NCBI GenBank assembly: GCA_037039925.1
Contig: JAXRKP010001873.1
Location: forward strand, 1-64,000
Direction: 5' to 3'
Origin: Doris montereyensis
Taxonomy: Eukaryota > Mollusca > Gastropoda > Nudibranchia > Dorididae
DNA: 64,000 bases
Shown piece after piece: positions 1 to 12,690 of the stretch (position 1 is its first letter; each line of letters starts with the position of its first letter). The translations under genes were made by a program, and so were the position numbers. The notes under the pieces were generated by a model that searched no databases, was not told the DNA's origin, and saw only the letters and a list, made by a program, of their open reading frames with translations.

Positions 1-1165
1 ATGTATGAGATGAATGGCTGATAGTTGCAGCCATTATATCTATGCACAGCGAAATATGACTACGTTTTTTATCATCACTGTCTTTTCTTTCTTTCTTCCT
101 CCTTTCTGTTTTCTTCTGACATCACATTGTGTGATGCCTGAGTAGAACTTAAATCTAGATTCTAGATATTTCTCGTTTGTTGTCTGACGAGGGTTATACC
201 CGAAACGTCACGTGTTTGTTCTGTCTTTATTAGTGGAGATATCACTTATTGTCATATTTCGCCTTTGACTTCACTCCACTGTGGCTCTTTCGTATTATAT
301 CTATACTGGTGTCCAACTCCAAATGGCTGTAGCGACAACAATCATGGAGTAAAAGTGTGGTGTTATTACCCTGTATGTATACAGGTGTGTCCGTTCACTT
401 TCAACTTTCTGTTGTTATCTTTCCTTTCCTGCACTACCAGGGCAAGATGTCTTTTCGAACCACATAATGAAGCTCTACACAATTTGCCCTTAAGCCTCTC
501 ACACTGCCGCGCCTTGTGGGCTTGCTTTTCACGCCACTAGATCTCAGTGCTCGAGCTAACTTGAAGACACTGAGTGATGTCACTTGGTCGAGCTTCATCC
601 TCCGATTTGACCACCAGAAAATGTGGCTAACCCAAGGATGTACATTTAGGAGTATCCCAAATGCTCTCAACATCATAGCACATAATCTTGCGCTTGCGTT
701 TTGCCGTTGGCGTGGAGGTGTACCCTGCTCCTCGCTTGGGAGACTAGGGGTGGGGTGGGGGTTGGAGCGGGGGATAGATTTTGTTTTAATGTCCAGACAA
801 TAGTTGTTATTAGATTCTTGAACAGTAGCGTCCAACGCTCACAAGGGGACATGCTCTGCCTGCCAGGAGATACTCGAGGTTGTACTCTTTGTCGAGAGGA
901 AGCGAGCGACCCACCACCCCCTCAGGGATAAAGGTCCCCCCGACCAAGATTGACCCAGAGACACCATATCGATATAGTGACCCATCCGATTGAGCGAGTG
1001 TAGGCCACACCGCCCGCTCGTCTTAGCAGAAGCCAGGGTCAAAAAGGCCTGTTGGCTAGACACCGCAGCAGAGTGCTTCCCCTCAACCTCCATGATCCCT
1101 TTTCCCGCCTTACGGGTCACACCTCGCGGGAAACGATGCGCCCCCTTAAGGGAATCTAAGTCCCA
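1..1165. other. No recognisable gene
   Basis: I see no exon, RNA gene or clear element here. Short open frames exist on both strands but none has a recognisable motif. Around 185-215 the string GACGAGGGTTATACCCGAAA resembles sequence near the 3' ends of some GIY-YIG Penelope-like retroelements; this is a memory-based resemblance and is weak. Confidence 0.4.
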
Positions 1166-1169
1166 AACG

Positions 1170-1565
1170 GAGGGGACCAAGAAATAGAAATAAGACGAGA
1201 CATAGACATGATGATAGAACAAGGAGTGGGTGGATAGAAGATAAAAGTAAGAGAAAAGAGATGTTGTCTCTGCGTCACAAAGAGCTTGTAATGCATAGGC
1301 GACAGCCCACCTTGTTACTTGTTGCTGCTCGCAACCCGCAGTAGACACCGTGGACCTTACGGTCCCCGAGGATGGGAAGGGGATGAGAGTAAAGTAGGAA
1401 GAGGAAGATTAAGACATGAAGACAAAGCATGGAAGAATGGGTGGTTAGAAGACAAGAGTAAGGAGGGTGGAAATGTCGGCTCTGCACCACAAAAAAAAGG
1501 GTTGTAATGCATAGGCGACACCCTGTTGCTGCCACTTGTAATCCGCGACAGCCACAGCATCCTTC
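1170..1565. repeat. Diverged two-copy tandem duplication, about 230 bp
   Basis: Two blocks share the same order of motifs: a purine-rich stretch with GTGGGTGG/GGGTGGTT and AAGATAAAAGTAAG/AAGACAAGAGTAAGG, then TGTAATGCATAGGCGACA (at about 1288 and 1503), then a GTTGCTGC stretch. The spacing between matching motifs is 210-235 bp. No coding sequence is recognised in it. Confidence 0.6.
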
Positions 1566-3640
1566 GTCACCTTTTACGACACGCATGGGTGGGAGACGGC
1601 GGGGTATCTATGTTCTGGTCCTCTCTTCGGTTGGAGAGCTATCCGATACCCACGGGGAGGAGTATTTATGGATAAAGCTCGAGTCGAGTATATATGTTTT
1701 GGATGTTTCCATGTTGTTTTAAAATGGTCTTATCAGAGCTACTGGTATATAATCATTTAGAACACAAACTTTTGTATTTTAAGAAGAGAAACGATTTAAT
1801 ATACTGTCCTCAATAAACTGAAGTTAAAGCTCAAAATGAATGGTATACTATGATTATCAATTGAAGAGTATACATGAATGATGAATGGAACAATGCAATG
1901 CATTTTAGATCTAGATGTTGACGTAGGCAATCTAGTAACACCAAGGCTTGATTAATAGTTATAACAAGGCTATTACTTATATTCACATTCGACAATCAAT
2001 CAATGGTTGAAGCAAATTCACAATGCTGGAATAACACGAAGGTGGATTCAAAACAGCGTTCTTGTAATCCTCTCGTATCATGGGTAAGCCCAGCTATTTG
2101 TAATCAAGCCCACAACATTTCTAGAATAGAACATTTTTACAACATTCCAGACAGTCTGAGAAGCTTTGATACGATAATACTTAATTCTAGATAACTCTCT
2201 TTTTCCCTATAATAAACTAGAGTCAACACTATGGCATGTCAAAACGATTACGTCACAAACACACTAAGGTTTTACATCCTAAAAATCGATTACGTCATAG
2301 GTTTCTTTCATTAGGGGAATCCTTCAGAACTACAAGTAACAATGTTACATCACTCCTCCTAAACGGCTATTTACCAAAGAACCGTTACATGCACCCTGAT
2401 AGAAAATACCCTTACGAAAACAGCAAACACTCGTTCGCATTCAATCACTGTTCTAATACAGGATATGTGAGCCCAATACTTGACATCTCAAATCGCAATA
2501 ACAAGGTATGTGAACATTATATAGAGCTTTCTTCAAATCATGAAACAATGGCATACAGTAAAATACTAGGTATTTCAAGAAATCAGAACACACACCATGA
2601 GTGCATATAACACACAACTTTTGTAACTACGTCATTATCATGCATCAGCAATGGAATATTTCCAACCGTGAAATCATGTCAAAAGCTGAGACTTTCAAAT
2701 TCTCAAATTCCCAAATTAATAATAAACACACGCAAATGTCTTCAACTCATTGCCACATAATGAAATCGTACGTAAAAGGGTTATACATCGTATACAACAT
2801 TCCCTGTGACTTCAAAGAAAAAAGGAAAAATAGGAATTCAAACTTCAGTTTCATCCCTCACCAAATATCATCTTTCACATATCCATCCAGTCACATAAGG
2901 ATATTAATTACATCACCCGACTCAAGAAATCAGCCCAAACATTATCCTTTCTGTAACATGCTGGATCCCAAAGTTATAGCTCTGCAAAAACATAGCCCAT
3001 CTCATAATTCTAGTCTGTTTTTCTTGCACCTGTGTCGACGTTTTCATCCGTCCGGGAAATAAAAGGGCTTCAGCAAGTTAGCGAGAAGTAAAAAAAAAAG
3101 AAAAGAGAAGTGTCTTTATCTTGTTCTGTATCTTGACCTCGTACTTGTAGTCACTGATCCCAACCACTGATACGACGTCAAAATGACATTTTTTCCCCCA
3201 ACGTAACGGTAACAACAACTTGTTCGTATCAGTTGGTTAAAGTTAAAGCTCAAGTCCTTTGTCATCAGGGTTGAACGTGGTGCAATCTACACTACCAGCG
3301 TTAGGATGTACTGATGTCCTTCCTCACTCGCTGGGCGAATAGGGCACATAAGATCAAAAGCCACTCTCATCAAATGGATATCCATACGTGGTTTGTTCTG
3401 AATTGGTGCCTATTGGTGCCTATAGTGTGCTTACTTAATACACACATATATCGATGGTACAATGCAAGACTGATTTGAAAGGATTGAACAGCGATGTTGA
3501 GTGTACGAGTCATGTGTTCGTTAACTGCCTTCTTTATTCAATGTCGTTCTCTCTGTGTCAGTGCCACTGCGCCTTATATACATTCCAATAATATTCGCAG
3601 TGACAAGAGTTAGAACTATACCAATATAATATACGGTCTT
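1566..3640. other. Unrecognised AT-rich sequence
   Basis: Open frames at 2236-2610 and 2601-3062 on the plus strand have no domain or splice-site support. I see no transposon termini and no tRNA-like boxes. A (CA)n tract lies just beyond, at about 3678-3712. Confidence 0.35.
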
Positions 3641-3734
3641 CTGGGTGCGTGTTCTCCCTTACTGTGTGACTCATACAATGACACACACACACACACACAC
3701 ATACATACACACAGTGACTACACTACAGTGCCCT

Positions 3735-5550
3735 AGGTATTGCTCCTTGTGGATTGTCTTCTGGCAAATCTCACTAAACTCACAGACACGGCAAAACCTT
3801 GCGACATCTCCTTCTTCCAGGTCAGTAGAATTACTGAATAACAATGATTATCTGTCGACTTTTGAAATCATTGATGTCCTCCTATGATGGAGTCACAAGC
3901 CACCGACATCACCAGTTTTGCAAACTCCATGGCAAAACTACCTGCCTCACACTTATTCCTCGGCTGCAGCTCTCATAAATTCTGTACGAACGACACTTTG
4001 TCGCTCGTTGAAGCGATCATTTTGTTGCCTCTCACTCACGGTTGGTACTGTAGCATCTGCCAGCTTCACTATCGTCTGGTCTTCCTCTTGGAGTCCAATC
4101 TGTTCCTCCGATCGGCGCCTACGTGCCTCTCCACCTTAGGCACCTGCATTCTACCATTATGTTCCTCATATTCCGCTTGGGCTCTCGTCGCTGCTGCACC
4201 TGTCATCCAACTATCCAAATGGTCATGATTCCTTTGCCCCATCCACGTTTCCGACAACTACATCACAGATGGCATCGGGGATACATAACGTTGTGACATT
4301 TCCCTCCAGGTACGGTGTCCTCGTTACGATTAATGTTTCCTTTGCCAGCAGCATCGCGTTGTCAATTCTCACTATAAAACACTTGTTTCATGAGCTCCTT
4401 ACCTCTCGCTAACCTCCAACGCACGATAACGCATCATTCACAGTCCGTGTCTCTCAAGACCATCAACCTCCTGTTGTCCTATGAAACCCCGCAACACCAG
4501 TAGCCTCGTATCCCTAACAGGTCTACTTACTTTGCTGCAAATTCCACAATTTGTTACCACGGGCATCCTCCAGCTGCAACATCCTGTCCGTAATCTCGGC
4601 CTTGACGTTCATCATCGCGTCCTCTGTCAAATCGCCAGCATTCGACACTTACTCCGCGGGCCTCATTATCACTGCACCCACCTTCTTCAGTGCGACTCTA
4701 CAATTATGTGATTTCATGCTTCACAGTACTGAGTATCGCCTTGTTTTCCACTTATTATAACACTTAGGTCATAATCAGGTCTCATCTGTTTTCATCGTGT
4801 GGCCTCGTTTCCCACACCAAAAATATTTGACGTCCTGGTCTTTGCTTCCTCCAGCTTTACATTACAATTACATCGATCACCTGACACATGCTGTACTAGT
4901 TGCTACTTTTTTTTTTTTGCATTACTTTCATTACTGTTGATATTCCCTTGTCTTGTACCTCTACTCTCCAAAATCTGCTGTAACTCGTAACTGCCATACC
5001 TTCACTTCGTGGGATACTTTTTTCTCTCGCGGATATGTGCTATCAGTTGCCAGATCGTCCGGGCAGGCATCCATAAATTGTTCCAAAACGAAGAGATCTC
5101 TTAGGCCGCTGTAGCCTTGGTTGATCTCCAACTTCACCCAGCATTTAACTTAAGGTATGTCTTGAGCCTCAGAATAAACCTGCTTAAATTTTCTCCTGAA
5201 ACATATACCTATATTCTTCAGGTTGCTTCCTTCCATCTTTACATAATAAAGCACACATCTTCATCCGATTGTTGTGGCGAAGTTTTGGTATCTGCTTCTC
5301 AAATATCAAACCATCACTAAAATCTACAAATGGTGGTGGCTTTGGTAGCTTTGGTAAAGCTTAGCTGTAGGACCACTGGTGCCTTGCAGCAGCATGTTTA
5401 TTTGCATCTAATCGGAATGTTTCAATCGCCAATTCGTGCTCTCTTTTCTTTTCCTCTTTTACCAGTGGGGATTTTGATGATTGCTGAGTTCGAGTGTTTT
5501 TTCGAGGTTTACTTTGCTTTTATTTGTCTCGTCGTTTGATTTCAGATAGG
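3735..5550 (-). mobile_element. Decayed Ty3/gypsy LTR retrotransposon remnant (gag, protease, integrase N-terminus)
   Basis: Reading the minus strand from 5550 down, several pieces in different frames follow gag-pol order. A charged helix with HELAIETFRLDANKHAA and then LPKLPKPPPFVDF (about 5500-5310) looks like the gag N-terminus. LRDLFVLEQFMDACPDDLA (about 5100) matches the SCAN-like gag domain. KYFWCGKRGHT (4832-4797) is a zinc knuckle whose first cysteine is now tyrosine. A protease-region block (VLRGFIGQQEVDG near 4500; LEGNVTTLCIPDAICDVVVG near 4300) follows, then TRAQAE at about 4180. FCRVCEFSEICQKTI (3812-3740) resembles the zinc-binding N-terminus of integrase. Stops and frame changes show it is dead. 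No LTRs, reverse transcriptase or RNase H are seen. Having integrase so soon after protease could be an internal deletion, or the gag-PR-INT-RT order known for Gmr1-like elements. Confidence 0.72.
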
Positions 5551-5990
5551 CCGAGGGAAAGTGAATGATGAGGATGGGGCGGATTATGATTATTGTTTTG
5601 TGTTTCTGTTTGTGGTTTACGTTTTCACCTCATGTTTGTTTGATTATTGTTAGTGTTAGGCTATTTCTTAAATTTAATTGTTTCTGTTTATATCACTGAT
5701 TTACTGTCACTGTCAATTACGTTTCACCCCAAAAAGTTGAGTACAGTCACGTCTCAAAAGAGTTGAGTCCGGACGTTGATAATACGGATGTCGATAATAA
5801 GAAAATATGATTCATGAGCACGGTCAGATTTTCTCTATTTTGTATCCGATAATCCAATAATTCGGGATTCCAGATCCAAATACTTAATTTTGGAATACGT
5901 TACCACAATACTCTAGGGAGTTCATCGTATGCTTCGATAAACCAAACGCTACCTAACTGTTCGATATGACCCAGTGCACGGACGGCGCAT
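5551..5990. other. Unassigned sequence between retroelement remnant and minisatellite
   Basis: No gene. Motifs such as GTTGATAATACGGATGTCGA (about 5774-5795) and TCCGATAATCC (about 5845) resemble the terminal and subterminal sequence of pogo/Tigger-like DNA transposons and recur at 11035-11130, but no inverted partner is found here. Confidence 0.3.
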
Positions 5991-5991
5991 C

Positions 5992-8900
5992 GACAAAGTC
6001 AGCGACTCCACTTTCCAAAGTCACCGACTCTAATTTCCAAAGTCACCGACCCCTAATTTCCAAAATCACCGACTTAACTTTCAAAGTCACCGACTCTAAT
6101 TTCCAAAGTCACTTCAATTTCCAAAATCACCGACTCCACTTCCAAAAAGTCACCAACTCTAATTTCCAAAGTCACCGACTCCAATTTCCAAAGTCACTGG
6201 ACTGTAATTTCCAAAGTCACCGACTCTAATTTCCAAAGTCACCGACTCTAATTTCCACCACCGACTCTAATTTCCAAAGTCACCGACTCCATTTCGACGA
6301 CTCCAATTTCCAAAGTCACCGACTCTAATTTCCAAAGTCACCGACTCTCCAATTTCCAAAGTCACTAACTCCAATTTCCAAATCATCTCAGTAATTCAAC
6401 AACAAAGTCACCGACTCAATTTAAATCATCTTCAGTCAATGAATTCAACAACAAAGTCACCGACTCCAATTTCCAAATCATCACTTCAGTCCTGAATTCA
6501 ACAACAAGTCACCGACTCCAATTTCCAAATCATCACTAGTCACTGAATTCAGTAAACAACCAGTCACCGACTCTAATGCAACTCATTCCACTTTCCAAAG
6601 TCACTGAATTCAACTTTCAAAGTCACCGACTCCACTTTCCAAATCACTCATTCCACTTTCCAAAGTCACTCAACATTTTCCAAGGTCACCGACTCCACTT
6701 TCCAAAGTCACCACTCCCACTTTCAAAGTCACCGACTCCACTTTCCAAAGTCACCCATTCCACTTTCCAAAGTCACCGCTCCACTTTCCAAAGTCACCCA
6801 CTCCACTTTCCAAAGTCACCACTCCAATTTCCAAGTCACTCACTCCACTTTCCAAAGTCCTCACTTCACTTTCCAAAGTCACTCACTACTTTCCAAAGTC
6901 ACCGACTCCAATTTCCAAAGTCACTCACTCCAATTCCAAGTCACTCCTCCACTTTCCAAAGTCACTCACTCCACTTTCCAAGTCACTCATCCCTTTCAAA
7001 GTCACTCACTCCAATTTCCAAAGTCACCACTCCACTTTCCAAAGTCACTCACCTCACTTTCAAAGTCACTCACTCCACTTTCAAAGTCAACACTCAATTT
7101 CCAAAGTCACACTCAATTTCCAGTCCTCCACCCACTTTCCAAAGTCACCGACTCAATTTCCAAAGTCACTCACTCCACTTTCCAAAGTCACTCACTCCCA
7201 CTTTCCCAAAGTCACTCACTCCACTTTCCAAAGTGACTCCTCCCACTTTCAAAGTCACTCACTCCACTTTCCAAAGTGACTCCTCCACTTTCCAAAGTCA
7301 CACTCCAAAGTCACCATTCCACTTTCCAAAGTCACCGACTCAAATTTCCAAAGTCACTGACTCCCTTTTCCAAAGTCACCCACTTTCCTTTTAAAGTCAC
7401 CACTCCAATTTCCAAAGTCACTCACTCCACTTTCCAAGTCACCCACTCCATTTCCAAAGTCATCATCACTTTCCAAAGTCACCCATTCCACTTTCCAAAA
7501 GACTCACTTTCCAAATTCACTCCACTTTTCCAAAGTCACCGACTCCAATTTCCAAAGTCACTCCACTCCACTTTCCAAAGTCACTCACTCCACTTTCCAA
7601 AAGTCCGAGTCACCCGACTCCAATTTCCAAAGTCACTCACTCCACTTTCCAAAGTCACCACTCCACTTTTCCAGTCATCAGATCCACTTTCCAAAGTCAC
7701 CCATTCCACTTTCCAAGTCACCCAATTTCCACTTTCCACTTTCCAATCCTCTCCACTTTCAAAGTCACCCACTCCACTTTCCAAAGTCACCCACTCCAAT
7801 TTCCAAAGTCACCCACTCCAATTTCCAAAGTCACTCACTCCACTTTCCAAAGTCACCGACTCAATTTCCAAAGTCACTCACTCCACTTTCCAAAGTCACC
7901 CATTCCACTTTCCTTTCCAAAGTCACCCACTCCACTTTCCAAAGTCACCCACTCCACTTTCAAGTGACTCACTCCACTTTCCAAAGTCACCCACTCCAAT
8001 TTCCAAAGTCACCCACTCCACTTTCCAAAGTCACCGAATCCACTTTCCAAAGTCACGAATCCACTTTCCAAAGTCACCGAATCCACTTTCCAAAGTCACC
8101 CACTCCAATTTCCAAAGTCACCGAATCCACTTTCCAAAGTCACCAATTTCCTCCACTCCATTTTCAAAGTCACCCATTCCACTTTCCAAAGTCACCCATT
8201 CCACTTTCCAAAGTCACCCTCCACTTTCAAAAGTCACCAACTCCACTTTCCAAAGTCACTCACTCCCTTTCCAAAGTCACTCACTCCCACTTTCCAAAGT
8301 CACCCACTCCAATTTCCAAAGTCACTCACTCCACTTTCCAAAGTCACCGAATCCAATTTCCAAAGTCACCCACTCCACTTTCCAAAGTCACTCACTCCAC
8401 TTTCCAAAGTCACCCACCCAATTTTCCAAAGTGACTCACTCCACTTTCCAAAGTCACCCACTCCAATTTCCCAAAGTCACCCACTCCAATTTCCAAGTCA
8501 CTCTCATTTCCAAAGTCACCATTCCACTTTCCAAAATCCCCACTCCTCCCACTTTCCAAAGTCACCCATTCCACTTTCCAAAGTCACCCTCCCACTTTCC
8601 AAAGTCACCCATTCCACTTTCCAAAGTCACCAAATCCACTTTCCAAAGTCAATTTCCAAGTGACTCCAATTTCCAAAGTCACTTTCTCACGAATCCACTT
8701 TCCAAAGTCACCCATTCCACTTTCCAAAGTCACTGATCCATTCCACTTTCCAAAGTCACCACTCCCACTTTTCAAAGTCACCCATTCCACTTTCCAAAGT
8801 CACCACTCCACTTTCCCAAAGTCACTCGACTCCACTTTCCAAAGTCACCCACTCCACTTTCCAAAGTCACCCACTCCACTTTCCAAAGTCACCCACTCCA

Positions 8901-10360
8901 CTTTCCAAAGTCACCCACTCCAATTTCCAAAGTCACTCACTCCACTTTCCAAAGTCACCCTCCCACTTTCAAAGTCATTCACTCCACTTTCCAAAGTCAC
9001 TCACTCCACTTTCCAAAGTCACCCACTCCACTTTCCAAAGTCACCAAAGTCAATCCACTTTCCAAAGTCACTCCAACTCACTCCTCCACTTTCCAAAGTC
9101 ACCCACTCCACTTTCCAAAGTCACCCACTCCCAGTCACCCACTCCACTTTTTCACCACTCCAAAAGTCACCCACCCACTTTCCAAAGTCACCACTCGAAT
9201 TTCCACATTTTCCAAAGTCACCCATTCCACTTTCCAAAGTCACCCATTCCACTTTCCAAAGTCATCTTTCAAAGTCACCCATTCCTTTCCAAAGTCACTC
9301 ACTCCACTTTCCAAAGTCACTCACTCCACTTTCCAAAGTCATCCTCCTCTTTCCAAAGTCACTCCACTTTCCAAAGTCACCACTCCACTCCCACTTTCCA
9401 AAGTCACTCACTCCCCACTTTCCAAAGTCACTCACTCCACTTTCCAAAGTCACTTTCCCACCCTCCACTTTCCAAGTCACTCACTCCACTTTCCAAAGTC
9501 ACTCACTCCACTTTCCAAAGTCACTCACTCCCTTTCCAAAGTCACCACTCCACTTTCCAAAGTCACTCAGGAATTTCCAGTCCACTCTTTCCAAAGTCAC
9601 CCACTCCACTTTCCAAAGTCACCCATTCCACTTTCCAAGTCACCCACTCCACTTTCCAAAGTCACCCACTCCACTTTCCAAAGTCACTCCTCCTTTCCAA
9701 AGTCATCCTCCTCTTTCCAAGTCACCCAGTCACCAAATCCACTCCTTTCCAAAGTCACCACTCCAATTTCCAAAGTCACCCACTCCACTTTCCAAAGTCA
9801 CAAGTCAATCCACTTTCCTCCCACCGAATCCACTTTCCAAAGTCTCCACTTTCCAAAGTCACCCTTTCCACTTTCCAAAGTCACCCATTCCACTTTCCAA
9901 AGTCACCAAATCCACTTTCCAAAGTCATTCCACTCCACTTTCCAAAGTCACCCAATCCATTTCCAAAGTCAAATCTTCCTCCACTCCATTTTCCAAAGTC
10001 ACCTCCATTTTCAAAGTCTCCACTTTCCAAAGTCACCACTCCACTTTCCAAAGTCTCCACAAAGTCTCCCCATTTTCAAAGTCTACCACTTTTCCAAGTC
10101 TACCACTCCATTTTCCAAAGTCTACCACTCCACTTTCCAAAGTCACCCTCCACTTTCCAAAGTCACCACTCCACTTTCCAAAGTCACCCACTCCACTTTC
10201 CAAAGTCACTCACTCCACTTTCCAAAGTCACCGAATCCACTTTCCAAAGTCACCCACTCCCCTTTCCAAAGTCACCCACTCCACTTTCCAAAGTCACCCA
10301 CTCCACTTTCCAAAGTCACCCAATCCACTTTCCAAAGTCACCCTCCACTTTCCAAAGCAT
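5992..10360. repeat. 4.4-kb minisatellite, 22-bp unit
   Basis: About 200 tandem copies of a 22-bp unit with the core TCCACTTTCCAAAGTCAC followed by CCAC. Left copies (to about 6560) carry a CCGACTCTAATTTCC variant, middle copies carry TCACTCACTCC, and right copies carry CCCACTCC. Many units have 1-4 base gains or losses, or fusions. ACTTTCCAAAGT in each unit is a 5-bp stem around a CC loop. The unit has no stop codon in several frames, so open frames of up to 585 codons arise with FPKSPTPLSKVTH-type peptides; I treat these as repeat artefacts. Confidence 0.95.
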
Positions 10361-10555
10361 CACTTCAGCATCATTCAGTCATTCAATTTAACAACATGGC
10401 GTCAGATAGCAAATTGACCCGCTTGCCACATTGCCCAGGCAGACGCGATTGGCTGTACAGGGAGTCGATTGGCTGTACAGGAGTCGGCCCACACTCAAAG
10501 CGTGACAGTGACAGTGACAGAGTCTGGATTTACCAAATTTTCTTATTAAGTGAGT

Positions 10556-10800
10556 GGAAGAAATGACATTAAATAATATTATTTATTAAAGCCCCACAGG
10601 AACAAAGACCAGACAAATACAAGGCATGGACAGAGAAATCCCGACTCCTGGCTATTTCTTGTAATTGTCTCGTCTTTGTTCTTATAGGAGGCAACATACC
10701 GTAATTCAATGTCGTTTCTTTCAGTTCACTTTCGACATACTTGCTGCCTCACTGTTTGTCATTACCCAAAATTTTATAGCTTTGATCAGTTTGATACAGT
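10556..10800. mobile_element. SINE-like element, family B, palindromic copy
   Basis: TTAAAGCCCCACAGGAACAA with GACAAATACAAGG is followed within about 40 bp by its inverted counterpart (TTGTAATTGTCTCGTCTTTG, then TTCTTATAGG) and then a tail with TTTCGACATACTTGCTGCC. The same left arm, right arm and tail recur at 27385-28020 and, in part, at 52190-52415. It is probably two truncated copies in opposite orientation. Confidence 0.5.
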
Positions 10801-10833
10801 CATTTAAGAGAGCATTAGTAGACCAACTAGACT

Positions 10834-10980
10834 CTCTCTCTGTCTGTCTCTGTCTGTCGCTCTCTCTCTCTCTGTCTTTCTGTCTCTGTCTGTCGCTCTC
10901 TCTCTCTCTCTCTGTCTTTCTGTCTCTGTCTGTCGCTCTCTCTCTCTCTCTCTCTCTCTCTCATTCTTTTTCTCTCTCTA
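10834..10980. repeat. (CT)n microsatellite with TCTGTCTGTCG interruptions
   Basis: Alternating CT with three regular CTGTCTGTCGCTCTC interruptions about 60 bp apart, so a short higher-order repeat is embedded in the tract. Serine/leucine open frames on it are artefacts. Confidence 0.9.
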
Positions 10981-11034
10981 TGTACCAGACATACGCCTTT
11001 CGCGGATGCACAATAATGCATAATGTCATTCATA

Positions 11035-11130
11035 TCGGTGTCTCGATAACCGGGTGTAGCAATAATCGGGTGTACCGTTAATCCGGATGTTTTGATAATC
11101 CGGGTGTATCGATAATCCGGACGATGAATG
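11035..11130. other. GATAATCCGG-rich block, possible DNA-transposon terminus
   Basis: CGATAACCGGGTGTAGC, ATAATCGGGTGTACC, TTAATCCGGATG, ATAATCCGGGTGTATC and ATAATCCGGACG occur in tandem. This style of degenerate repetition is typical of pogo/Tigger-like ends. No target-site duplication or partner terminus was identified. Confidence 0.3.
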
Positions 11131-11164
11131 TAATACAATTCAGTTAAATTAAACAATCCTGTTT

Positions 11165-12245
11165 GTGGTAGGCATACATAGGTATACACCATCCAACATC
11201 AAAGGGTAGGTATACACCATCAAAGGGTAGGTATACATCATCCGGGTAGCTATACAATCATCCAAAGGGTAGGTATACATCATCCAAAGGGTAGGTATAC
11301 ACCATCCAAAGGGTAGGTATACACCATCAATCCGGACGGTATACATCATCCAAACAAGTAGGTATACACCATCCAAACAATACATCATCCAAAGGGTAGG
11401 TATACATCATCAAATTCGAGGTAGGTATACATCATCCAAGGGTAGGTATACATCATCAAAAAGGTAGGTATACACCATCCAAAGGTAGGTATACACCATC
11501 CAACATCAAAGGGTAGGTATACATCATCCAAAGGGTAGGTATACATCATCAAATCAAAGTAGCTATACACCATCAAGGAGTAGGTATACACCATCAAGGG
11601 TAGGTATACATCATCCAAAGGGTAGGTATACATCATCCAAAGGGTAGGTATACATCATCCAAGGTAGGTATACGCCATCCAAAGGGTAGGTATACATCAT
11701 CAAAGGGTAGGTATACACCATCCAAAGGGTAGGTATACACCATCCAAAGGGTAGGTATACACCATCAAAGGGTAGCTATACACCATCCAAAGGGTAGGTA
11801 TACACCATCAAAGGGTAGTATACACCATCCAAAGGGTAGGTATACATCATCCAAAGGTAGGTATACATCATCCAAAGGGTAGGTATACACCATCAAAGGG
11901 TAGGTATACATCATCCAAAGGGTAGGTATACACCATCCAAAGGGTAGGTATACACCATCCAAAGGGTAGGTATACACCATACACCATCCAAAGGGTAGGT
12001 ATACACCATCCAAAGGGTAGGTATACACCATCCAAAGGGTAGGTATACACCATCCAAAGGGTAGGTATACATCATCCAAAGGGTAGCTATACACCATCCA
12101 AAGGGTAGGTATACACCATCCAAAGGGTAGCTATACACCATTCAAAGGGTAGGTATACACCATCCAAGGTATACATCATCCAAAGGGTAGGTATACACAT
12201 CCAAAGGGTAGCTACACACCATTCAAAGGGTAGGTATACAACACC
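11165..12245. repeat. Minisatellite, 22-bp unit
   Basis: About 49 copies of a 22-bp unit with core CCAAAGGGTAGGTATACA; the last positions alternate between CACCATCC and CATCATCC. It contains the palindrome GTATAC. Minus-strand frames give a YTYPLDGVYLPFGWCIPT-type peptide, which is a product of the repeat. Confidence 0.95.
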
Positions 12246-12690
12246 ATCACTGATTGGAAAAGATTGCTGGTATATGGTAATAAGCTTTTTCACTGATTGG
12301 AAAAGATTGTTGGTATATGGTAATAAGCTTTTTCACTGATTGGAAAAGATTGTTGGTATATGGTAATAATAATAAGCTTTTTCACTGATTGGAAAAGATT
12401 GTTGGTATATGGTAATAATAATAAGCTTTTTCACTGATTGGAAAAGATTGTTGGTATATGGTAATAATAATAAGCTTTTTTCACGGATTGGAAAAGATTG
12501 TTGGTATATGGTAATAATAATAAGTTTTTTTCACTGATTGGAAAAGATTGTTGGTATATGGTAATAATAATAAGCTTTTTCACTGATTGGAAAAGATTGT
12601 TGGTATATGGTAATAAGCTTTTTCACTGATTGGAAAAGATTGTTGGTATAAGGTAATAAGCTTTTTTCACTGATTGGAAAAGATTGTTAA
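12246..12690. repeat. Minisatellite, about 45-52-bp unit
   Basis: Nine copies of CACTGATTGGAAAAGATTG followed by TTGGTATATGGTAATAA and AGCTTTTT. Length varies by 0-2 extra AAT triplets. It begins directly where the previous 22-bp array ends. Confidence 0.93.

Noticed and set aside
7276..10417. Open frames of 486 and 585 codons on the plus strand
   Set aside because: They lie inside the 22-bp minisatellite, whose unit contains no stop codon; the peptide only cycles through the three frames of the unit, with no domain or splice support.
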